Source: Gordonia pseudamarae (lineage in GTDB: Bacteria; Actinomycetota; Actinomycetes; Mycobacteriales; Mycobacteriaceae). Taken from it: 64,000 nt of DNA. The position numbers and the translations under genes are program-made. Of this stretch, positions 1-7,524 are shown piece by piece. Each line of letters opens with the position of its first letter. The first letter of the stretch is position 1. The notes beneath the pieces were generated by a model. It was given only the letters and a program-made list of their open reading frames with translations. It was not told the origin of the DNA and made no database searches. The DNA lies in contig NZ_CP045809.1 in the NCBI RefSeq assembly GCF_025273675.1, positions 1,612,001 through 1,676,000 on the forward strand, written 5' to 3'.

Positions 1-1
1 G

Positions 2-871
2 GGGACCTGGCGAACCTGGGCACGGCTGGCCGGCGGCGCGGCGGCCGTCGTCGGCGGGCTCGCGGTGGTGGTCCTGCTCGGCGACCCCGACGTCGGCCGG
101 CTCTCGACAACTCTGCTGGCGGTGGGGGTGACGCTGGCCGGTGTGGTCATGCTGACGGTGCCGTTGTGGATGCGGATGTGGCGCGCGCTGGGGGATGAAC
201 GGGCGGCCCGCATCCGCGATGCCGAACGCGAGGAGATCGCCTCACACCTGCACGATTCGGTGTTGCAGACCCTCGCACTGATCCAGAAGAAAGCCGCCAA
301 ACCCGACGAGGTGGTGCGCTTGGCGCGCAGTCAGGAGAGAGAGCTGCGCGGCTGGCTGTTCGGCGATCCCGCACAGCACGGCGGTTCGCTCGCCGCGACG
401 CTGACCGGCGTGTGCGGTGAGGTGGAGGACGATTATGGCATCGAGGTGGACGTGATCACCGTCGGAGACCTCAGCCCCGACGACGAACCGCACGCCGAGC
501 GCCGTCGCCGCTGGGCGGGACTGGCGTCGGCGACCAGGGAAGCACTGATCAACGCCGCCAAGCATTCCGGCGAACGCAAGGTCTCGGTGTACTGCGAGAT
601 CACCGACGAACAGGTGGAGGTGTTCGTCCGTGACCGCGGTGTCGGCTTCGACCCGGCCACGGTGGGCGAGGACCGGCAGGGAATCGTACGGTCGGTACGC
701 GGCCGGATGGACCGCTTCGGCGGATCGGTGACCATAGACTCGGCACCGGGTCGCGGCACCAATGTGGTGCTGCGAATGCCCCGCGCCCACGAGGACGACC
801 CGCACGGCAGGAACATGCCCGGCGACGACGCGGTGGCCTCGCACACCGGACGGCAGGAGGACGGCCAGTGA
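2..871 (+). CDS. Sensor histidine kinase, HisKA_3 type (5' end outside window)
   Basis: The reading frame is open to the left edge, so the N-terminus is missing; 289 residues are visible. About 55 residues of two hydrophobic segments lead into a HisKA_3 dimerisation helix with the phospho-accepting His in HLHDSVLQTLALIQ. A HATPase domain follows, with an N-box (REALINAAKHSG), a GVGF motif and a C-terminal GRGT motif. The family senses a signal through its membrane part and phosphorylates a NarL/LuxR-type partner. The downstream regulator gene overlaps it by four bases (GTGA), so the pair is a two-component system translated together. Kinases of this class in actinobacteria often carry an N-terminal PspC domain, but that part cannot be seen here. 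Confidence 0.9.
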   Translation, partial: GTWRTWARLAGGAAAVVGGLAVVVLLGDPDVGRLSTTLLAVGVTLAGVVMLTVPLWMRMWRALGDERAARIRDAEREEIASHLHDSVLQTLALIQKKAAKPDEVVRLARSQERELRGWLFGDPAQHGGSLAATLTGVCGEVEDDYGIEVDVITVGDLSPDDEPHAERRRRWAGLASATREALINAAKHSGERKVSVYCEITDEQVEVFVRDRGVGFDPATVGEDRQGIVRSVRGRMDRFGGSVTIDSAPGRGTNVVLRMPRAHEDDPHGRNMPGDDAVASHTGRQEDGQ

Positions 872-1602
872 CAGAGAATGATTCGGGTAACACGAACGAT
901 ACTGGCGCCGAGAACCATTCAGGGGCAGAGGAGGATTCCGGCGGCGGGGCGTGCACGGTGTTCCTCGTCGATGATCACGCGGTGTTCCGGTCCGGGGTGC
1001 GGGCCGAACTCGCCGGGGAGCGCGGCCTGAGCATCGCCGGGGAGGCGGGCACCGTGGCCGAATCGATCGAGCACATCGTCGCCTCACGTCCCGACGTGGT
1101 GCTGCTCGACGTGCACATGCCCGGCGGCGGTGGGGTTGCGGTGCTGCGTGGCGTCCGCGACCGGCTGGGCGGCGACACCCCGGTGTTCCTGGCACTCAGC
1201 GTGTCCGACGCGGCCGAGGACGTGATCGCCACCATCCGGGCGGGGGCCCGTGGCTACGTCACCAAGACCATCGACGGCGCCGAACTCGCCGACGCGGTAC
1301 GTCGAGTCGCCGACGGCGATGCCGTGTTCAGCCCGCGGCTGGCCGGGTTTGTGCTCGACTCGTTCACCGGTCGGTCCTCGGTACCGGAACCGGCCCTCGA
1401 CCCCGAACTGGACTCGCTGACCCGCCGCGAGATGGAGGTGCTCCGTCTGCTGGCGCGCGGCTACACCTATCGCGAGATCGCTGAGGAACTGTTCATCTCC
1501 ATCAAGACGGTGGAAACCCACGCCTCCAATGTGCTGCGAAAAACCCAGCAGTCCAACCGGAATGCCCTCACCCGCTGGGCCGCCACCCGCCACATCGGCT
1601 GA
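868..1602 (+). CDS. Response regulator, NarL/LuxR family
   Basis: A 244-residue regulator begins with GTG inside the stop codon of the kinase gene. After about 28 acidic, Asn-rich residues comes a receiver domain: VFLVDDHAVFRSG supplies the acidic pocket, DVVLLDVHMPGGGG the phospho-acceptor Asp, and VTKT the conserved Lys. A LuxR-type helix-turn-helix ends the protein (LTRREMEVLRLLARGYTYRE to about residue 240). It should be phosphorylated by the kinase encoded immediately upstream and bind DNA as a dimer. Its targets are unknown; the convergent Ser/Thr kinase gene downstream gives no clear hint. Confidence 0.93.
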   Translation: MTENDSGNTNDTGAENHSGAEEDSGGGACTVFLVDDHAVFRSGVRAELAGERGLSIAGEAGTVAESIEHIVASRPDVVLLDVHMPGGGGVAVLRGVRDRLGGDTPVFLALSVSDAAEDVIATIRAGARGYVTKTIDGAELADAVRRVADGDAVFSPRLAGFVLDSFTGRSSVPEPALDPELDSLTRREMEVLRLLARGYTYREIAEELFISIKTVETHASNVLRKTQQSNRNALTRWAATRHIG

Positions 1603-1670
1603 CCGGATACACCTGCGCGGATGCCGCGGTCGGCACGCTCACCGGACGCCTCGGGCGAGGCCGGTGGCGA

Positions 1671-2924
1671 CTATTTGAGGAGGGCGATCAGCAGGATCGC
1701 GACACCGGCGAGAACGACGAAGAAGGCGAACACCGACAGGGCCAGAGCGGTGGTCGAACTCTGTTGCTGGGGGCGGGGTTCGGGGAACGCGCCGGTCATC
1801 CGGTTGGCACTGCCGGCGCCGTGACCGGGAAAGTGCAGACGATCCGACGACATGGTCGGTGCGTACGAGGGATCGTGGGTGTGCGACAGGGGCAGCGTGC
1901 CCGGCTGCTGCGCGGTACCCGACGGGGCGGGGGTGATGGTGCGCTGCGCCGCGGCGGCGTCCGGAGCGATAGTGCGCGGTCGGGACTTCTGCATCCAGAT
2001 CGGCAGGGCCCCGTCCTTTTGGGTGAGGACTCCGGTGAGTACCTGATCTGTGCTGGTGTGTGTGGCCGCGGCCGCGATGGCGGCCAGCTCGTCGCGAGCC
2101 TGTGCCATCGTGGGCCTGCGGGCCGGTGACGGCTCGAGGAGTTTACGCAGGATCGGTTCGAGCGCACCGGCCTTGGTGATCGGATTGATCTTCGCGCGGG
2201 CGACCTTGTGCAGCAGGGCGAGGGAGTTCTCGTCGACGCCGAACGGTGGCAGGCCCTCGAGCATCGTGTAGATGGTGGCGCCGAGGGAGTACACGTCCGA
2301 CGCCTCGGACGGCAGTTGGCCGCGGGCCACCTCCGGCGCGAAATAGGCGGGTGTCCCGGTGACGATGCCCGTCTGGGTGAGGGTCACATCGTCCTTGGCG
2401 TGCGAGATACCGAAATCGGTGATCTTCACCAGGCCCGCGTTGCGGCCGGTACTGGCGATCAGGATGTTTCCCGGCTTGATGTCGCGGTGGATGATCCCGG
2501 CGGCATGCGCGTCGACCATCGCGTCGGCCACCTGCGCGCCGATCTGCGCCGACTGGGCGACGTCGATGGTGCCGGTGGCGTGCAGGATCTGCGCGACACT
2601 GCGCGAGGGCAGATACTCCATCACCAGCCACGGTTCACCGCTGTCGAGGGCCACATCGTGCATGGCGATGGCGTTGCGGTGGGCCAGCCGGGCGGCGATC
2701 CGGCCCTCACGCATGGCGCGCTGGCGGACGGTGTCGGCGGAGTCCTCGCTCAGGCCCTCGGTGGAGATCACCTGTTTGACGGCCACCTCGCGGTCCAGGA
2801 GTTGATCGCGGGCCAGCCACACAGTGCCCATGCCGCCACCGCCGATCCTGGACAGCAGGCGGTATCGCCCGGCGACCAGGTACTGCGGACCTGGCACGCG
2901 GGGATTGTCGGCGACCGATGACAT
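1671..2924 (-). CDS. Serine/threonine protein kinase with C-terminal membrane anchor
   Basis: The 417-residue protein has a Pkn-type catalytic domain at about residues 15-275. Visible motifs are the glycine loop IGGGGMGTVW, the Lys in VAVKQV, the catalytic loop HRDIKPGNIL, DFG and APE. A Pro/Thr-rich linker follows, and one hydrophobic helix (about 23 residues) ends the protein just before the C-terminal Lys, so the kinase domain is on the cytoplasmic side with almost nothing outside. No PASTA sensor domain is present. The frame is open for 16 more codons, but the start at 2924 (MSSVADNP) avoids overlap with the divergent radical-SAM gene. Its substrates cannot be told from the sequence. Confidence 0.9.
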   Translation of the reverse strand: MSSVADNPRVPGPQYLVAGRYRLLSRIGGGGMGTVWLARDQLLDREVAVKQVISTEGLSEDSADTVRQRAMREGRIAARLAHRNAIAMHDVALDSGEPWLVMEYLPSRSVAQILHATGTIDVAQSAQIGAQVADAMVDAHAAGIIHRDIKPGNILIASTGRNAGLVKITDFGISHAKDDVTLTQTGIVTGTPAYFAPEVARGQLPSEASDVYSLGATIYTMLEGLPPFGVDENSLALLHKVARAKINPITKAGALEPILRKLLEPSPARRPTMAQARDELAAIAAAATHTSTDQVLTGVLTQKDGALPIWMQKSRPRTIAPDAAAAQRTITPAPSGTAQQPGTLPLSHTHDPSYAPTMSSDRLHFPGHGAGSANRMTGAFPEPRPQQQSSTTALALSVFAFFVVLAGVAILLIALLK

Positions 2925-3000
2925 GGCTGCATAATAGCCGTGGTGACGGTACGGAGTGGCCACGGTTGACACCCCCTCGCACGTGTGTTCGACTTTAGTG

Positions 3001-4086
3001 ATGCGATGGTCGGATCAAGAGGTGTCGGTGGGTGGGGTGGCCGTCGACGACGGCGCGTTACCCGGCCTGCAGCGATCGGGGCTCGTGCGGTCGGTGCGTC
3101 CGCCGGACTTCGCCGGTGTCACTTTTCATGAGGTTCTGGCCAAAAGCGCGCTCAACAAGCTGCCCGAGGGTGCGCAGTTGCCGTTCCGGCATACCGTCAA
3201 CACCTTCCGGGGCTGCTCGCATGCCTGCCGGTATTGTTTCGCCCGGCCCACCCACGAATATCTCGACCTCGACGCCGGCGCCGACTTCGACTCGCAGGTC
3301 GTGGTCAAGCTGAACGTGGCCGCGGTGCTCCGCAAAGAACTGCGCCGCAGATCATGGACCCGTGAGACCGTGGCGCTGGGCACAAACACCGATCCCTATC
3401 AGCGGGCCGAAGGGCGCTACCGGTTGATGCCGGGGGTGATCGCAGCGCTCACCGAGGCGGCCACACCGTTCTCGATCCTCACCAAGGGCACACTCCTGCG
3501 TCGTGATCTGCCACTGCTCCGGCAGGCGGCCGGACGGGTGCCGGTGAGTATCGGGATCTCGCTGGCCGTCATCGACGCCGAACTGCAGAAGACCCTGGAA
3601 CCGGGCACACCCTCGCCAAGGGCGAGGCTGACGCTCATCCGCGACGTCGCCGACGCCGGATTCGCCCCGCACGTGATGGTCGCGCCGGTGCTGCCGTACC
3701 TGTCGGACTCGATCTCCGAGCTCGACGAACTGCTCGGTGCGTTGGCCGGGGTGGGCGCCTCGGGGGTGACGGCCTTTCCGCTGCATCTGCGTGGGTCGAC
3801 GAAGCCGTGGTTCCTGGACTGGCTGGCTGCCGAACATCCGCGGCTGATCCCGCGTTACCGCAGCCTGTACGGGCGGGGTGCCTATGTCTCCAAGGAGTAC
3901 TCGGCCTGGCTGCGGGAGCGGATGGCGCCGCTGGTCCGCAAGCACGGACTCGGCGATTCCGGCGGGCTGTACGGGGCGGCCAGCAGTGGCCGGGTCGCGG
4001 CATCGCGCGAGGTGGACATGACCATCGCCGCCGAGCGTGCGCTGGTGGCCGCGCCCGAGCTGGCGCAGGCGCTCACCCTGTTCTGA
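3001..4086 (+). CDS. Radical SAM protein, Rv2578c / SplB-like family
   Basis: This 361-residue protein carries the radical-SAM iron-sulfur motif C-x3-C-x2-C in RGCSHACRYCFARP at about residues 73-86. Its sequence runs closely parallel to M. tuberculosis Rv2578c over the whole length (SALNK, PTHEYLD, ALGTNTDPYQRAEGRY, SILTKGTLLRRDLPLL). The start at 3001 (MRWSDQ) matches that homologue; an in-frame ATG 45 bases upstream would overlap the divergent kinase gene. The family (COG1533) is related to spore photoproduct lyase, which suggests a role in nucleic-acid repair or modification, but the substrate is not established. Confidence 0.88.
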   Translation: MRWSDQEVSVGGVAVDDGALPGLQRSGLVRSVRPPDFAGVTFHEVLAKSALNKLPEGAQLPFRHTVNTFRGCSHACRYCFARPTHEYLDLDAGADFDSQVVVKLNVAAVLRKELRRRSWTRETVALGTNTDPYQRAEGRYRLMPGVIAALTEAATPFSILTKGTLLRRDLPLLRQAAGRVPVSIGISLAVIDAELQKTLEPGTPSPRARLTLIRDVADAGFAPHVMVAPVLPYLSDSISELDELLGALAGVGASGVTAFPLHLRGSTKPWFLDWLAAEHPRLIPRYRSLYGRGAYVSKEYSAWLRERMAPLVRKHGLGDSGGLYGAASSGRVAASREVDMTIAAERALVAAPELAQALTLF

Positions 4087-4121
4087 CCCCGGCCGGCCCC
4101 TGGTTTCAGTTCCCTGGCTTC

Positions 4122-4186
4122 CGGCTCCCCGGGTTCTGGCCCGCGGGTTCCGGCTCCCCGGGTTCTGGCTCCCCGGGTTCTGGCTC
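4122..4186. repeat. 15-bp tandem repeat (CGGCTCCCCGGGTTC)
   Basis: Four and a half units lie head to tail: CGGCTCCCCGGGTTC, a 14-base variant TGGCCCGCGGGTTC, CGGCTCCCCGGGTTC, TGGCTCCCCGGGTTC and a partial TGGCTC. Each unit contains a CCCGGG or CCGCGGG core, so the array can fold into alternative hairpins. It starts about 35 bases after the stop codon of the radical-SAM gene and may end its transcript. Confidence 0.85.
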
Positions 4187-4288
4187 AACCGTCGGGATGA
4201 TCGCCGTTCCGTGTTCGACAATGTGTTTCCACCTGCGGCGACAGCGCTTTGGGCATCAATGTCGGCGCTCTCGTCTATGATCAACTCG

Positions 4289-4304
4289 TCGAAAACCTGT
4301 TCGA
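4289..4304. promoter_or_regulatory. LexA (SOS) box upstream of imuA'-imuB
   Basis: The 16 bases TCGAAAACCTGTTCGA form the TCGAA-N6-TTCGA palindrome typical of mycobacterial LexA sites (consensus TCGAAC-N4-GTTCGA; one arm base differs). It lies 104 bases ahead of imuA', a gene family known to be DNA-damage induced through LexA. The same arms recur in front of dnaE2 at 7497. Confidence 0.85.
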
Positions 4305-4407
4305 TCCGGCGGAGGTTGGGCGGGGATTCGTCTCCCGGGGTGACCGCTCCGGGATGCGCAGCATCTTCCCTGTACGCGCGCCACCACACCGGGTATGAGG
4401 AGGAACG

Positions 4408-5214
4408 ATGGGTGATCGACCGACTGTGGCAGGGCAGGGTACGGCGGGGCGGCGGTCCGATGCCGACCACGAAAGCCGTATCGCGCAACTGCGCCGACAG
4501 CTCGCCGTCATGTCCGGGCAACCCGATCGGCTGTCGGCGGAGCGGCCGGACGTATCGGTGATCCCGGTGCCGGTGGCGCTGGAGCCGCTGTTTCCGGCCG
4601 GCGGATTGGCTACCGGCGCCGTGCTGGCCTGCGATGGCGCGCGGTCGGTGCTGCTGTCGTTGATCGCGTCGGCGTCGGCCTCCGGGCGGCGTGTCGGCAT
4701 CGTCGGCATGCCGCGCCTGTGTCTGCTGTCGGCGGCCGAGCTGGGTGCGGATCTGTCGAGGATCGCGACCGTGCCGTATCCGGGTGCCGATCCGGTGGAG
4801 GTGGCCTCGGTACTGCTCGACGGGATGGACGTGGTGGTGCTGAATCTGGCCGGAGCCTCGGTGCCGCCGTCCCGGGCCAAGGTGCTGATGGGGCGCCTGC
4901 GGAAGCGGTCGTCGACCCTGATCGTGACCGGCGGGCAGTGGCCCGGGGTGCGTACCAGTATCGATGCCGAAGTGACCGGATATCGTAACAGCTTGTCCCA
5001 CAGTATTTCCGGCAGCGGATCAGGCCGCAGCGGGATGGGGCGGATCGGTGGGATGCGCCTTCGGGTCAGTGCGGTCGGCCGGGGCCGGTGCCGCAGTGGC
5101 GTCGACGTCGAATTGGTCGCCGATGGATTCGGGGCGTCCAGGCGTGTCGGCATGGTGCGCACCGACGGGTATCGGTCGGTGGCTGCCGATCCGGTGCTGG
5201 AGGTGGCCAACTGA
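4408..5214 (+). CDS. imuA': ImuA' mutasome component (RecA-like fold)
   Basis: This 268-residue protein begins after a strong GAGGAGG site. Its middle is RecA-like (GLATGAVLACDGARSVLLSLIASASASGRR, then a VVVLNL strand), but the Walker A consensus is degenerate, as is usual in the ImuA' family. In mycobacteria, ImuA' and ImuB form with DnaE2 the SOS-induced translesion mutasome that causes damage-induced mutation. Here it overlaps imuB by one base, and a LexA box lies upstream. M. tuberculosis Rv3395c is the expected orthologue. Confidence 0.88.
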   Translation: MGDRPTVAGQGTAGRRSDADHESRIAQLRRQLAVMSGQPDRLSAERPDVSVIPVPVALEPLFPAGGLATGAVLACDGARSVLLSLIASASASGRRVGIVGMPRLCLLSAAELGADLSRIATVPYPGADPVEVASVLLDGMDVVVLNLAGASVPPSRAKVLMGRLRKRSSTLIVTGGQWPGVRTSIDAEVTGYRNSLSHSISGSGSGRSGMGRIGGMRLRVSAVGRGRCRSGVDVELVADGFGASRRVGMVRTDGYRSVAADPVLEVAN

Positions 5215-6803
5215 TGGGTGACCCGTCCTCGCGAGGGGTTTCGGGGCCACGGTCGCCGGCCCGCAGGGTGCTGGCGCTGTGGTGCCCGGACTGGCCGGCG
5301 AGCGCCGCCGGTGCGGCGGCGGATCTGGCTCCGGATGTACCGGTGGCGGTGCTGCACGCCAACCGGGTGGTGGCGTGCTCGGCGGCGGCCAGACGCAGCG
5401 GGGTCCGCCGGGGTATGCGTAACCGGCAGGCACAGGCCGCCTGCCCGAAGATGGTGCTCGCCGGTTCCGACGCCGGCCGTGACGGGCAGTGGTACGAGCC
5501 GATCGTGGCCGCGGTGACGGAGGTGGTGCCGACTGTCGAGGTGCTGCGGCCGGGGCTGCTGGTGATACCGCTGACCGCGACGCTGTGTCGGCATCTCGGC
5601 GACGAACAGGCGATCGCCGAACGGCTGACCGACGTGATCGGTGCGTGCGGTGCCGAGGCGTCGGCCGGTGTGGCCGACGAGATGTTCACCGCGGTGCTCG
5701 CCGCCCGGCGCGGGCAATGCGTCGAACCGGGTGGTGATGCGGCGTGGCTGGCGCCGCTGCCCATCGCCGAGCTGGCCGTCGAATCGGCCTTCGGCGGGCA
5801 TGAGCGCACCGAACTCGTCGACCTGCTGCGCCGACTGGGCATTACCACGATCGGTGCGTTCGCCGGATTTCCGATCCGCGATGTGGCCACCCGGTTCACC
5901 GCCGATGCCGTTGCCGCGCACCGGCTGGCGAACGCGGTGCCGGACCGCGGTCCGGTGGGCGGACGGATCCAGGAGGATCTGCTGATCGAGTACGACTGCG
6001 ATCCGCCGATCGACCGGGTTGATGCCGCGGCGTTCGTGGGGCGCCGACTGGCCGACGAACTGCATCGTCGTCTGGCCGCGATGTCGGTGTGCTGCACCCG
6101 GCTCACCGTCGAGGCGGTGACGCAACTGGGGCAGCGGCATACGCGGACCTGGCGAGCGGTCGCACCGCTCACCGCCGACGACATCGCCTGCCGGGTCCGG
6201 TGGCAGCTCGACGGCTGGCTCACCGGTGGCCGTGGCACCCATGGGCAGCGCCCGGATTCGCCGATCGCATTGCTGCGGATCGATCCGGTGGAGGTGATCG
6301 ATTCGGGTGCAATGCATTACACCTTGTCGGGGCACGGTCTGCCCGAGTCGGAGTCGGACGGCGAACGGGCCCGGGCCGTGCTGGCGCGAGTACAGGGACT
6401 GCTCGGCGGTGACGCGGTCAAGATCCCGGTGCTCAGCGGCGGGCGAGGCCCGTCCGATCAGGTGAGGCTGGTGACCCTGGGAGAGGACTCCGTGCCCCAC
6501 CACGATCGGTCGGCACCGTGGCCGGGACGGCTGCCGCAACCGTCCCCGGCCACCCTGGCCGAGGCGGCCGTCGCGGTGCTCGACCCGGACGGCGATCCGG
6601 TGCGGGTGTCGGCGCGGGGTGCGTTCAGCGCCGAACCGGCGCTGGTTGTCGGGCACCGCACATGGTCGGTGCGCTGGTGGGCGGGCCCCTGGCCCACCGG
6701 TCTCGACGGAACCGCCCGGGCCCAAGTCCTCCTCGACGACACCCGGGCTCTCCTCCTGCACTACCGATCTGAGCACTGGATCGTGGAGGGGATCTACGAA
6801 TAG
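5214..6803 (+). CDS. imuB: ImuB, Y-family polymerase-like mutasome scaffold
   Basis: The 529-residue product opens with VLALWCPDWPASAAG and keeps the Y-family layout: a palm/finger part to about residue 220, then helix-hairpin-helix and little-finger regions (LLRRLGITTIGAFAGFP near residue 205). Known ImuB proteins lack polymerase activity and link DnaE2 and ImuA' to the beta clamp. The ATG at 5214 shares its first base with the stop codon of imuA', so the two are translationally coupled. The open frame reaches further upstream, but that part lies over imuA' in another frame and is not coding. Confidence 0.9.
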   Translation: MGDPSSRGVSGPRSPARRVLALWCPDWPASAAGAAADLAPDVPVAVLHANRVVACSAAARRSGVRRGMRNRQAQAACPKMVLAGSDAGRDGQWYEPIVAAVTEVVPTVEVLRPGLLVIPLTATLCRHLGDEQAIAERLTDVIGACGAEASAGVADEMFTAVLAARRGQCVEPGGDAAWLAPLPIAELAVESAFGGHERTELVDLLRRLGITTIGAFAGFPIRDVATRFTADAVAAHRLANAVPDRGPVGGRIQEDLLIEYDCDPPIDRVDAAAFVGRRLADELHRRLAAMSVCCTRLTVEAVTQLGQRHTRTWRAVAPLTADDIACRVRWQLDGWLTGGRGTHGQRPDSPIALLRIDPVEVIDSGAMHYTLSGHGLPESESDGERARAVLARVQGLLGGDAVKIPVLSGGRGPSDQVRLVTLGEDSVPHHDRSAPWPGRLPQPSPATLAEAAVAVLDPDGDPVRVSARGAFSAEPALVVGHRTWSVRWWAGPWPTGLDGTARAQVLLDDTRALLLHYRSEHWIVEGIYE

Positions 6804-6937
6804 TCTTCGTGCGCAACAATTCCCTTCGGCGCCAAACGGATATCCTTCGGCGGCTGGAACGCTCCTGCCGAAATCGCCGTCCTGTGGTAACCGAGTCGCG
6901 TATGTCGCTCACCGGGTATCAGCTCAGCGAAGTACGG

Positions 6938-6969
6938 GGCGCCCGCCCCGACGAATCGGGACGGGCGCC
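6938..6969. terminator. Hairpin terminator between imuB and a convergent gene
   Basis: A 14-bp stem (GGCGCCCGCCCCGA against TCGGGACGGGCGCC, one C-A mismatch) closes a CGAA loop. It sits between the imuB stop and the stop of the convergent secreted-protein gene, so it can serve both strands. No long T run follows on either side. Confidence 0.75.
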
Positions 6970-7002
6970 GCACCATGTCTCTTGACCAGCATGGCCTACA
7001 TA

Positions 7003-7407
7003 TCAGTTGTAGCTGACCCCGGCCGGTCCGACGAAGACCGTCTGATTGTTGCGGGTCGGCTTGATGTTCTGCGAAACCGCATGTGACATCAGGAAACGTG
7101 ACGGTTTGGTTTTCGGTTTGGACTGGCTGCACCAGACCTGCGCCGACACCGATTGAGACTGCTTCAACGTGACCTTCGCATAGATCAGATCGTCGCCATA
7201 GTCCCAAGTGGATGTGTAGGTCGCCCCGACCGAGGCCTTGATGGCCCAGACCTTTCCGGCTGGACCGCAATTGCCCTTGCTCTTGGGGAAGGCGATATAG
7301 ACGTAGCCGACGGGGCCGGCCTCGGCATCACCGGCTTGCAGCGCCCCGCCGGCGGTCACTGCCAAGGCGCAACCGATCGCGACTGCGGATCGACGAATGT
7401 AGTTCAA
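7003..7407 (-). CDS. Small secreted protein of unknown function
   Basis: The 134-residue product starts with TTG at 7407, ten bases after an AGAGGAGA ribosome-binding site. It has a Sec signal peptide: NYIRRSAVAIGCALAVTAGG followed by a likely cleavage near AGDAEA-GP. The mature part (about 105 residues) has two Cys (NCGPAG and QVWCSQ) that could form a disulfide, and ends in SYN. No family is recognised. It lies between imuB and dnaE2 and is divergent from dnaE2, sharing the promoter region that holds the LexA box (90 bases away). The much longer open frame to the right is antisense to dnaE2. Confidence 0.65.
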   Translation of the reverse strand: MNYIRRSAVAIGCALAVTAGGALQAGDAEAGPVGYVYIAFPKSKGNCGPAGKVWAIKASVGATYTSTWDYGDDLIYAKVTLKQSQSVSAQVWCSQSKPKTKPSRFLMSHAVSQNIKPTRNNQTVFVGPAGVSYN

Positions 7408-7496
7408 CGGTGGGTATCTCCTCTGCCTGAAATGATTTCGTGAACGCGGTATCGAATCATGGTACCCAAGGGTGTAACGCCGGGTGGACCTCAATA

Positions 7497-7512
7497 TCGA
7501 AAGTGTGTTCGA
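7497..7512. promoter_or_regulatory. LexA (SOS) box in front of dnaE2
   Basis: TCGAAAGTGTGTTCGA is a TCGAA-N6-TTCGA palindrome ending only 12 bases before the dnaE2 start codon chosen here. Together with the box at 4289 this brings both halves of the mutasome under LexA. Because it lies inside a longer open frame that starts at 7459, it also argues for the later start. Confidence 0.85.
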
Positions 7513-7524
7513 TATGGTGGGTGG

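Larger units (their letters stand above)
4087..4407. other. Non-coding gap before imuA': tandem repeat plus LexA box
   Basis: These 321 bases hold no convincing gene. The left third is a 15-bp tandem repeat just after the radical-SAM stop codon. The right part holds a LexA-type palindrome (4289-4304) and then a strong ribosome-binding site (GAGGAGGAACG) directly in front of imuA'. The gap therefore looks like a repeat-rich 3' end followed by the SOS promoter of the imu operon. Confidence 0.7.

Noticed and set aside
4281..6776. 831-residue open frame on the minus strand
   Set aside because: It is antisense to imuA' and imuB, is very rich in Arg, Pro and His, and has no domain; it reflects high-GC codon bias.
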